DNA of 33,027 bases from positions 1 to 33,027 of the forward strand of contig JBAZZX010000035.1 of assembly GCA_041658585.1 (NCBI GenBank). The letters are read 5' to 3'. Numbering within the stretch: position 1 is the stretch's first letter; every line of letters begins with the position of its first letter. The position numbers and the translations under genes were made by a program. Below the pieces are notes generated by a model. The model searched no databases and was not told the origin of the DNA. It worked only from the letters and a program-made list of their open reading frames with translations. This stretch comes from DYFC01 sp041658585. GTDB lineage: Bacteria; Nitrospirota; Thermodesulfovibrionia; Thermodesulfovibrionales; SM23-35. Of this stretch, positions 22,476 through 29,468 are shown piece after piece.

Positions 22476-23090
22476 TTAAAGCTTTTTAATGCATTGGCTG
22501 ACTTTGTAATATTTGAGGTCGTCCTTTGGATTCTCAGGGGTAAAAACAATTGGTTCCTGCTTTTCATCCATGAGAATGATAAAGTTTTCTTTCATTACCA
22601 GTTTGCGAATTGAGATAACTTTGGAAGACCAGACAAAAACGGTGTCACCGCTCTTTACATCTTTGTTTGGCTCAACTAACAACAGATCGAAAGTTTCCAG
22701 ACCGCCGCATGAGTGTATCCCTTTTGTTGTTATATAAAACGCGCTGGGGTCATCAGTGGTAGCGTATTCAAATGTCTTGGCAACTAAGGATGGATAATCC
22801 AGATCAATGCAGTCGCCCCATGACTCAATCTGGGCCTCATCCAGCACAGGCACTCTCCTTGATATGAACATCCTTTCAGCAACATCCGCTTCCAGGACCA
22901 ACAAAATTTCAAGTGGAACTTCCAGGGACTTGGATAGTTTCAGCAGCGTTTCCCTGCCCGGATTTCTTATTCCCGTAATTAGCTGACTTACATAGGCGCA
23001 ACTGACGCCCATTCTCTGGGCAAGTGTAATTGCCTTTATGCCCCTTGACTTCATTAGTTTTCTTAGTTTTTCACCAAATGTCATTTTCAT
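22476..23090 (-). CDS. XRE-type HTH regulator with LexA/CI-like (S24) C-terminal domain
   Basis: A 204-residue protein. Residues 6-62 form a Cro/CI helix-turn-helix: FGEKLRKLMKSRGI, then TLAQRMGVSCAYVSQLITG as turn and recognition helix. From about 79 the sequence follows the S24/LexA fold: RRVPVLDEAQIESW, AFYITTKG (117-124), FDLLLVEPNKDVKSGDTVFV and ISIRKL (159-164). The catalytic Ser of the KGDSM motif aligns with His126 and the catalytic Lys with Arg162, so self-cleavage is unlikely, although Ser127 and Lys163 are adjacent. It is probably a repressor responding by another route. The -10-like TATAAT ends only five bases before the ATG, so the mRNA may be leaderless; Met3 is an alternative start. 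Not phage-flanked here. Confidence 0.82.
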   Translation of the reverse strand: MKMTFGEKLRKLMKSRGIKAITLAQRMGVSCAYVSQLITGIRNPGRETLLKLSKSLEVPLEILLVLEADVAERMFISRRVPVLDEAQIESWGDCIDLDYPSLVAKTFEYATTDDPSAFYITTKGIHSCGGLETFDLLLVEPNKDVKSGDTVFVWSSKVISIRKLVMKENFIILMDEKQEPIVFTPENPKDDLKYYKVSQCIKKL

Positions 23091-23153
23091 GCTTAATTAT
23101 AATATATTTAATAAATTAATTTAAATAACTTTTGCTAATAACGGAAAAATATA

Positions 23154-23163
23154 CTATTAAGCA
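23154..23163. promoter_or_regulatory. Half-site CTATTAAGCA upstream of the S24-like regulator
   Basis: An exact copy of one arm core of the palindrome at 22367-22394, about 65 bases upstream of the regulator ATG. It would allow autoregulation. The region 23091-23196 is AT-rich and contains TATAAT at 23101-23096 (minus). Confidence 0.35.
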
Positions 23164-23196
23164 GATGATATTAAATATTTCTCCTGCACGCTTCGG

Positions 23197-24255
23197 TTAT
23201 ATGACCGTCCATTGCTGCGGCAGAAAAAGCTTTTCATATGTCATAAGGGCAAAGCGGTCGGTCATGCCTGCAATAAAGTCGCACACCAATTGGTGCCGCG
23301 ATGCTTCAGCACCGCGCCTGTTTATATTGTCCTCTTTCGGTATGTCCATGCCTACCTCGCCGGTATGTTCAAGATAATATTCATATAACTCTCTCAGTAT
23401 TTTCTTTGCCTTTTTGAATTCCCTGATTATCCGTTCGCCTTCATAAACGCGTTCATAAAGAAAATCTCTGAGCATATAAATGCCGGATGAGACTTCATCG
23501 CTCATACTAAGAGCGTCAAGGTCTGTCTTGAGAGATCGGTATACGACGTCTTTGACCATTGTGTCTATTCTGGCCGCATGAGTATCGCCAAGCGTCCTGA
23601 TAATCTGCTTGGGGATTTCGGCTTTTTTTATAAAGCCGGCCCGCGTTGCATCATCAAGATCGTGGTTTACATAAGCAATAATATCGGAGACGCGGACAAC
23701 CTGCCCTTCAAGGGTGTCGGCTTTTTCATCCTCTGTTTCCGGGAATATAAACCCTTTCCCTTTGGAATGCTTGACGATTCCGTTCCTGACCTCGTATGTC
23801 AGATTCAGTCCCTTCCCCCCCTTTTCGAGGAAATCAACAACTCTCAGGCTCTGGATGTAATGATGAAACCCCCCGGGGTGTATTTCCCGCAATATCTCTT
23901 CACCTGCATGTCCGAAGGGAGTGTGGCCAAGGTCATGGCCGAGCGCAATTGCTTCCGTCAGATCGTCGTTTAGTCTCAACGCCCTTGATATGGTCCTTGC
24001 TATCTGTGAAACCTCAAGGACATGGGTCAGGCGTGTACGGTAATGGTCTCCCTTAGGTGCAAGGAATACCTGTGTTTTGTGCTTTAATCTTCTGAAGGAC
24101 TTTGAATGGATAATCCTGTCTCTGTCCCGCTGAAAGCACGTCCGGATATCGCCCTCTTTTTCAGGCCTTAATCGTCCTTTAGTGCGGAAACTCAGGCACG
24201 ACCGAGGATGAAGGATTTTTTGTTCGATCTCTTCTGTCTGCTCACGAATAGTCAA
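23197..24255 (-). CDS. dgt: dGTP triphosphohydrolase-like HD protein
   Basis: A 352-residue HD-domain protein of the short dGTPase family (dNTP to deoxynucleoside plus triphosphate). RDRIIHSKSFRRLKHKTQVF (46-65) and the HD residues are in place: His78 in RLTHVLEV, His107-Asp108 in LGHDLGHTPFGHAGEE, and a later Asp in VSDIIAYVNHDLDD. The start is a TTG at 24255, chosen because GGAGG (24266-24262) lies six bases upstream and the frame begins just there. Length matches the type 2/short forms of diverse bacteria rather than the 505-residue E. coli Dgt. It probably tunes dNTP pools; the true substrate is unproven for this form. It is divergent from yajC. Confidence 0.9.
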   Translation of the reverse strand: MTIREQTEEIEQKILHPRSCLSFRTKGRLRPEKEGDIRTCFQRDRDRIIHSKSFRRLKHKTQVFLAPKGDHYRTRLTHVLEVSQIARTISRALRLNDDLTEAIALGHDLGHTPFGHAGEEILREIHPGGFHHYIQSLRVVDFLEKGGKGLNLTYEVRNGIVKHSKGKGFIFPETEDEKADTLEGQVVRVSDIIAYVNHDLDDATRAGFIKKAEIPKQIIRTLGDTHAARIDTMVKDVVYRSLKTDLDALSMSDEVSSGIYMLRDFLYERVYEGERIIREFKKAKKILRELYEYYLEHTGEVGMDIPKEDNINRRGAEASRHQLVCDFIAGMTDRFALMTYEKLFLPQQWTVI

Positions 24256-24324
24256 AAGGAACCTCCAGCACTTTATTGATACTACATTTTTAGAGATAAG
24301 TAAAGAGGAATTTTATTTCACAGG

Positions 24325-24354
24325 TTGATAAAAGACTTCTAAAGAGGGTATATT
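24325..24354 (+). promoter_or_regulatory. Candidate promoter for yajC
   Basis: TTGATA (24325-24330) and TATATT (24349-24354) are separated by 18 bases, matching consensus at four and five of six positions. The leader would be about 22 bases and includes GGAGG before the ATG at 24383. Confidence 0.55.
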
Positions 24355-24382
24355 ATTAATTAAATTTTTTCGGAGGTGTATT

Positions 24383-24730
24383 ATGTCTTTAAATCTTATA
24401 GATATAGCCCATGCGATGGCGCCGGGCCAGCAGGGAAGCGCCGGGCCGGGGGGCGCTACAGGGCTTTTAAGCAGCCTTGTTCCGCTTGTTCTTATTTTTG
24501 TAATCTTTTATTTTCTGCTGATTAGACCGCAGCAGAAAAAGGCCAAAGAACATAAAAATATGATCGATAATCTGAAAAAGGGCGACAAGATTATTACCTC
24601 CGGCGGCATATATGGCATTATCGAGGCCGTCGGTACAAACACCGTTACACTCAAGGTTGGAGAAAATACGAAGGTTAAACTCGGCAAGCCATATGTTGCA
24701 GCGCTCCGGGCTTCTTCTGATGAAGACTAA
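24383..24730 (+). CDS. yajC: Sec translocase accessory subunit YajC
   Basis: A 115-residue protein with a short Gly/Ala/Gln-rich N terminus, a single TM helix (about 29-50, LLSSLVPLVLIFVIFYFLL) and the hallmark RPQQKKAKEHKNMIDNLKKGD-type junction (48-68), followed by IITSGGIYGIIEAVGTNTVTLKV. YajC associates with SecDF and YidC at the inner membrane to help protein export. GGAGG seven bases before the ATG supports this start. secD and secF follow, separated by an unusual repeat-filled gap. Confidence 0.95.
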   Translation: MSLNLIDIAHAMAPGQQGSAGPGGATGLLSSLVPLVLIFVIFYFLLIRPQQKKAKEHKNMIDNLKKGDKIITSGGIYGIIEAVGTNTVTLKVGENTKVKLGKPYVAALRASSDED

Positions 24731-25033
24731 TAAAAAAAATCTAAATATATAAAGACAAAATTCCAAATAAAATTCAAAACGTCTTATTGAAATAGATTAA
24801 AGAATTAAATTAAGATTATTTAGAGTCTGTGTATTAAGTACGATTCCGTAAAAAATTCGTCATTCTCGCGAAGGCGGGTCACCACAGCGACTCGCCGAGG
24901 CGAGAATCCAGTGTTTTCAATGCCTTCTGGATCCCCCGGTCAAGCCGGAGGATGACAAATACTGAGTTTATACACAGATACTATTTAGATTTTAGAAATT
25001 CAAATTTGGGATTTAACAGTTTATGGAGGTTTA
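24731..25033. other. 303-base AT-rich spacer between yajC and secD, built of nested inverted repeats
   Basis: No gene. A perfect 12-base inverted repeat (AAAATCTAAATA at 24736-24747, TATTTAGATTTT at 24982-24993) encloses a second one (TCTGTGTAT at 24826-24834 with ATACACAGA at 24970-24978), which encloses the dispersed GTCATTC repeat (24859-24956). Outside, AAATTCCAAAT-like and ATTTGGGATTT-like words also mirror each other. The nesting suggests successive insertion of repeat elements. An internal promoter for secD was not identified. Confidence 0.6.
24859..24956. repeat. Dispersed GTCATTC...GATGAC palindromic repeat, copy 2 (long form)
   Basis: Same element as 2513-2584: identical start GTCATTCTCGCGAAGGCGGG and near-identical end from AGAATCCAGTGTTTTCAATG to GGAGGATGAC. 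It carries a 26-base addition after GGCGGG that itself folds (GGCGGGTC, loop, GACTCGCC). The two copies differ otherwise by one base in the loop region. Confidence 0.85.
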
Positions 25034-26656
25034 ATGAAGAAAAACATTCTCTGGAGATTGAGTTTAATCGGCATAACTATTGTTCTTGCAGTTATATTCT
25101 TCCTTCCCAACACCCCCGGTTTTCAGTATATGCCGGAATGGTGGAGACAAAACATGCCCAACAAAGGTATTGTTCTCGGGCTTGACCTCCAGGGAGGACT
25201 GCATCTCGTCTTTGAGGTAGAGGGCGACAAGGCTGTCGAGATAACGACTGAAAGATATGCATCAAGACTAAAGGAACTGTTAGCAAAGAAGAAGCTGACT
25301 GCCGATGCAACCGTAAGCGGTTTGAATATCACGGTAAGCCCGTCAAATCCCGATATAAAGAAGGCGATTGAAGACGGTTTCCCGACCCTTGCGCCTGTTG
25401 AAACCGGGAGCAAGCTTGTATATCGCCTCTCGGACAAAGAGGCTAAAAGAATAAAGGACACATCCGCAGATCAGGCCCTTGAAACAATCCGAAACAGGAT
25501 CGACCAGTTCGGTGTTTCCGAACCTACAATACACAGACAGGGGGAAAACGAGATCGTTGTCCAGCTTCCCGGTGTAAAAGATCCGAAAAGGGCAATTGAC
25601 CTGATCGGCAAAACCGCCCAGCTCGAATTCAAGATCGTTGATGACGAAGCAAAAATGGCGGCAGAGCTTCCACAGACGATATCGTCCGGAGAAGAAGAGA
25701 AAATTCTCGAACAGTTTGCCGGGAAGATACCGGAAAATACCGAAATCCTTTTCGAGAAAAAGATCAATACGGAGACGGGCGTAGTCAGGAAGATTCCGAT
25801 AATGGTGAAAAAGCAGGCGGCCTTGACCGGAGATCTCTTAAGCGACGCAAAGGTAAATATCGACTCGCGTTTTAGTGAACCTTATGTTTCGATTTCATTC
25901 AACGACGCAGGCGCAAAAACCTTTGAAGATGTCACCGCCGCCAATGTAAAAAAGAGAATGGCGATCATACTCGACAATACCGTGTATTCGGCCCCTGTTA
26001 TTCAGGAGCGGATAGCAGGCGGCAACGCCCAGATAACCGGAAGCTTTACCATGGAAGAAGCAAAGGACCTGAGCATTGTGTTAAGGGCCGGCGCACTTCC
26101 GGCGCCCATGAAGATGCTTCAGAATGTAACCGTAGGCCCGTCACTCGGACGTGATTCCATCGAGGCAGGCAAAATGGCCGGAATGATCGGTACCATTGCA
26201 GTTGTCATATTCATGATAATATATTACAGGCTTTCCGGTGTTATTGCCGATTTTGCCCTTTTTCTTAATATCGTCCTCCTACTCGGCGCAATGGCGTCCC
26301 TGAACGCAACGCTTACTATGCCCGGTATAGCGGGGATAATCCTCGCAATCGGTATGGCCGTTGACTCTAATGTCCTTATGTTCGAGCGGATGAGGGACGA
26401 ACTGCGTGCAGGAAAGACACCGCGTGCAGCAGTAGATTCAGGCTATCACAAGGCGTTCTGGACAATCTTCGATTCCCATGTAACAACTTTGATTACGGCA
26501 GCCGTGCTGTTTCAGTTCGGCACCGGCCCGATAAAGGGTTTTGCCGTGACCTTAAGCCTGGGTGTTTCGATAAATCTTTTTACCGCGCTGATAGGCACAA
26601 AATCAGTCTTCGACATCATTAACAGCAAACGTGAATTAACGAAATTGAGCATATAG
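25034..26656 (+). CDS. secD: Protein translocase subunit SecD
   Basis: A 540-residue inner-membrane RND-type protein using the proton gradient to help release exported proteins. TM1 is at about 6-24 (ILWRLSLIGITIVLAVIFFL), followed by the periplasmic P1 domain with LGLDLQGGLHLVFEVE (48-63) and IRNRIDQFGVSEPTIHRQGENEIVVQLPG split over about 155-185. C-terminal TM helices begin near 377, with GPSLGRDSIEAGKMAG and the conserved GMAVDSNVLMFERMRDEL (about 441-458) bearing the transport Asp. GGAGG before the ATG is good. secF follows after 8 bases. Confidence 0.96.
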   Translation: MKKNILWRLSLIGITIVLAVIFFLPNTPGFQYMPEWWRQNMPNKGIVLGLDLQGGLHLVFEVEGDKAVEITTERYASRLKELLAKKKLTADATVSGLNITVSPSNPDIKKAIEDGFPTLAPVETGSKLVYRLSDKEAKRIKDTSADQALETIRNRIDQFGVSEPTIHRQGENEIVVQLPGVKDPKRAIDLIGKTAQLEFKIVDDEAKMAAELPQTISSGEEEKILEQFAGKIPENTEILFEKKINTETGVVRKIPIMVKKQAALTGDLLSDAKVNIDSRFSEPYVSISFNDAGAKTFEDVTAANVKKRMAIILDNTVYSAPVIQERIAGGNAQITGSFTMEEAKDLSIVLRAGALPAPMKMLQNVTVGPSLGRDSIEAGKMAGMIGTIAVVIFMIIYYRLSGVIADFALFLNIVLLLGAMASLNATLTMPGIAGIILAIGMAVDSNVLMFERMRDELRAGKTPRAAVDSGYHKAFWTIFDSHVTTLITAAVLFQFGTGPIKGFAVTLSLGVSINLFTALIGTKSVFDIINSKRELTKLSI

Positions 26657-26664
26657 GAGAGTAC

Positions 26665-27576
26665 ATGATTGAGCTGATTAAAAACCCGCATATTGATTTT
26701 CTTGGAAAAAAATATATAGCTTTTATTGTTTCAGGGATTTTGTCCGTTATCGGCGTCATTGCCATAGTACAGATAGCAACAGGCCGTGCAAACCTCGGCA
26801 TAGACTTTGCCGGAGGAACGGCAATCCAGTTCAAGTTTGAAAAACCGGTTGCACTGCATAATATCAGAGTCGCCATCGAGAGCGGCGGGTTAAAAGACTT
26901 TGACCTCCAGGACCTGCCGTCGGAGAATAAGATACTAATCAGGGTAAAGAAGGCCGATATAAAACTCGGCCGGATTTCAGAGACCATAGAAAATATACTG
27001 AAGGAAAAAATGCCGGATAATAAATATGTGGTTGATTCTACAACCGAGATCGGCCCCAAGGTCGGAGGGAGACTGAGGGCGGATGCGGCAAAGGCTGTAG
27101 GGGTTGCCATCCTCGGGATTCTCATCTATGTCGCCTTCAGATTTCAGTTTAAATTCGGCGTAGGCGCAACTATTGCCACTTTCCATGACGTCCTGGCCGT
27201 ACTGGGCTTGTTCTTTATCATGGGGAGAGAAATCAATCTTATCCTTATCACGGCCCTTCTCACTGTCGCAGGTTATTCACTGACCGATACGGTTGTAGTC
27301 TTTGACCGGATACGTGAAAACCTGAAGACAAGGCAGAGAGAAAGCGTTGAAGCGGTAATGAACATGAGCATTAATGAAGTCTTGTCCCGTACAATTATTA
27401 CCTCTATGACCGTTCTCCTTACCTCGCTTGCACTGTTTTTCTTCGGGGGTGAAGTGCTTCATGACTTTTCTCTTGCCATGATTATGGGAGTTATTATAGG
27501 CACTTATTCCTCTATTTTTGTCGCAAGCCCGGTGGTCCTCTTATGGGGCGGCAAGAGACCGTTTGCAAAGAAATAA
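26665..27576 (+). CDS. secF: Protein translocase subunit SecF
   Basis: A 303-residue partner of SecD. TM1 at about 17-36, then NLGIDFAGGTAIQFKFE (43-59), the family signature of the periplasmic domain, and a C-terminal TM bundle containing ATIATFHDVLAVLGLF, AGYSLTDTVVVFDRIRENL and ITSMTVLLTSLALFFFGG. GGAG lies seven bases before the ATG. The Asp/Arg pattern of the proton path (DTVVVFDRIRE) is intact. The gene ends at 27576; a truncated repeat element fills the space before recJ. Confidence 0.96.
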   Translation: MIELIKNPHIDFLGKKYIAFIVSGILSVIGVIAIVQIATGRANLGIDFAGGTAIQFKFEKPVALHNIRVAIESGGLKDFDLQDLPSENKILIRVKKADIKLGRISETIENILKEKMPDNKYVVDSTTEIGPKVGGRLRADAAKAVGVAILGILIYVAFRFQFKFGVGATIATFHDVLAVLGLFFIMGREINLILITALLTVAGYSLTDTVVVFDRIRENLKTRQRESVEAVMNMSINEVLSRTIITSMTVLLTSLALFFFGGEVLHDFSLAMIMGVIIGTYSSIFVASPVVLLWGGKRPFAKK

Positions 27577-27602
27577 TTTATATTGAAAATGAAAATCGCA
27601 AG

Positions 27603-27712
27603 CAAGGGAAGACGTACTGAAAAACCCTTGTAATGCAACAAAATATTATTTGCGATACACATGAATGCAAATCTAACAGTTTGCGTATTGCAGCAGAAGG
27701 CTTGCTGACCGT
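27603..27712. mobile_element. Truncated MITE-like element (copy C)
   Basis: About 110 bases highly similar to the reverse complement of the element at 32412-32578. Shared words, in order, are ACTGAAAAA, CCTTGTAATGCAAC, ATTATTTGCGATACACATGA, TGCAAATCT and AGGCTTGCTGACCG. The second terminal arm is missing; similarity stops about 15 bases before the recJ start. This is a one-ended remnant, or the other end was replaced by the recJ upstream region. Confidence 0.7.
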
Positions 27713-27726
27713 TCTATATGTGTATT

Positions 27727-29448
27727 ATGAATCGCCGCTGGCTTGTTAACAAAACCAATCCTGAATATATACAATACCTCTCGAAAACCGCTTCTATTTC
27801 TCCTCTTCTTGCGCAAATACTGATTAACAGAGGGTTTAAGACAGGCTCGGATATAAGCTCTTTTATGAGCCCAGGGATTTCACAATTGTCCGATCCTTTT
27901 GATATGCCGGGGATGAAAACAGCCGTTGATAGAATTATGGGTGCAAAGCGTAGCGGAGAGACGGTGCTTGTTCATGGTGATTACGACGCCGATGGTATAA
28001 CGGCCACGGCTATCATGCTTTCAGCCCTAAAGTTGCTCAACATAAACTGCCGGTTTTTCATACCGAATAGAATGGAGCACGGCTATGGCTTTAAAACAAC
28101 AGGGGTCAACATGGCCAAACATCTTGGCGCATCCCTTATAATCACTGTAGACTGCGGCATTACATCTTTCGAGGCAGCCGCCTTATGCAAAAAAGAGGGA
28201 ATAGACGTCGTTATCACCGACCACCATGAACCCGCCTTGACTTCTCAGTTTCTTGACCTCCCGGCTTCCCGTTTTTTATTGCCTGATGCCGTTGCCGTTA
28301 TCAATCCAAAAATCGACAATCGACAATCATCAATCACCGATCTTTCAGGGGCCGGCATTGCCTTCAAATTTGCCCAGGCATTGGCGCTGACCGTCAAGGC
28401 GGATTTCCCGTTGCACGATTTACTTGATCTCGCAGCCCTCGGCACAATGGCTGATGTTGTGCCGTTGACCGGTGAAAACAGGCTTATTGTAAAAGACGGC
28501 ATGAAGATAATAGATAATGGCTTAAGACCGGGAATAAAAGCCCTAAAAAGTGTTTCAGGAATTACCGGAAAGGGACTCAGGACCGGAATGCTCCTTTTCA
28601 CGGTAATACCAAGGATCAACGCAGCCGGGAGGATTGCAGAGGCAGACCCTGTAGTCAAACTCTTTCTAACCGATTCTGAAGATGAAGCCTTCTCCATAGC
28701 ATCATGGCTAAAAGAACTCAATACTGAAAGACAGGAGATAGAGGAAAAGGTTTATCAGGAGGCCCTGCAGCAGTTAAACAAAAAAGGTATCAAACCGGTC
28801 ATTGTCCTTGCATCAGAGGGGTGGCACAGAGGCGTGATCGGTATTGTGGCCTCAAGAATTACGGAGGCTTTTTACCGGCCAACATTTATTCTTTCCGTAG
28901 AAGGAAAGATTGCCAGAGGTTCGGCCAGAAGCATACCTTCTTTTGATATATGCAGGGCCCTTGCAGATTGTAAGGAAGTCCTCGCAGGGTTTGGAGGGCA
29001 TAAACAGGCTGCAGGACTGGAATTAGAAACGGAATGCATATCCCTGTTTGAAGAATGCATCAACAGGATTGCAGACAAAACCCTTAATGAAAAAGATTTT
29101 ATCTCCACCCTTGAGATTGACGCTCTGGCGGAACTACCTGATATCGGGTTAGACCTTATTAAAGAGATCGAGATGCTCGAACCCTTCGGTCGCGGTAATC
29201 CGGAGCCGCTCATCGGTTCAAGGGGTCTCGAAGTCCTTTATCCAAGGGTCCTCAAGGACGCCCATCTAAAGATGAAACTTAAACAGAAAAACCGGTCTCT
29301 TGATGCTATCGGTTTCAATATGTCGGCTTTACTGGAAAAAATGGATATTTCAGCAAAAGTAGACGCCGTCTATACCCCCTCAATCAACGAATGGGAGGGG
29401 CAAAAAAACGTCCAACTCCATTTAAAGGCCCTCCGGCCAAGCCGGTAA
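27727..29448 (+). CDS. recJ: Single-stranded-DNA-specific 5'-3' exonuclease RecJ
   Basis: A DHH-family nuclease for recombination and mismatch repair. I prefer the ATG at 27727 (573 residues, MNRRWLV) to one three codons upstream, since WLV near the start is usual. Motif I is VHGDYDADGITATA (82-95), motif II VDCGIT (141-146), and motif III ITDHHEPA (163-170), which coordinate the two metal ions. The DHHA1 part carries GWHRGVIGIVASRI and GGHKQAAGLELE. The OB-like C-terminal domain is present (EPFGRGNPEPL onwards). Between motif III and the GAGIAFKFAQAL segment a small tandem heptamer (ATCGACA twice, then ATCATCA, 28312-28332) encodes an unusual IDNRQSSI. No Shine-Dalgarno is visible before either ATG. 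Confidence 0.93.
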   Translation: MNRRWLVNKTNPEYIQYLSKTASISPLLAQILINRGFKTGSDISSFMSPGISQLSDPFDMPGMKTAVDRIMGAKRSGETVLVHGDYDADGITATAIMLSALKLLNINCRFFIPNRMEHGYGFKTTGVNMAKHLGASLIITVDCGITSFEAAALCKKEGIDVVITDHHEPALTSQFLDLPASRFLLPDAVAVINPKIDNRQSSITDLSGAGIAFKFAQALALTVKADFPLHDLLDLAALGTMADVVPLTGENRLIVKDGMKIIDNGLRPGIKALKSVSGITGKGLRTGMLLFTVIPRINAAGRIAEADPVVKLFLTDSEDEAFSIASWLKELNTERQEIEEKVYQEALQQLNKKGIKPVIVLASEGWHRGVIGIVASRITEAFYRPTFILSVEGKIARGSARSIPSFDICRALADCKEVLAGFGGHKQAAGLELETECISLFEECINRIADKTLNEKDFISTLEIDALAELPDIGLDLIKEIEMLEPFGRGNPEPLIGSRGLEVLYPRVLKDAHLKMKLKQKNRSLDAIGFNMSALLEKMDISAKVDAVYTPSINEWEGQKNVQLHLKALRPSR

Positions 29449-29468
29449 GTAAAGTTGTATAATATGGT

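Noticed and set aside
26619..27125. Antisense open frame (168 codons) over secF
   Set aside because: It is a shadow of the secF membrane-protein codons; no start signal or domain.
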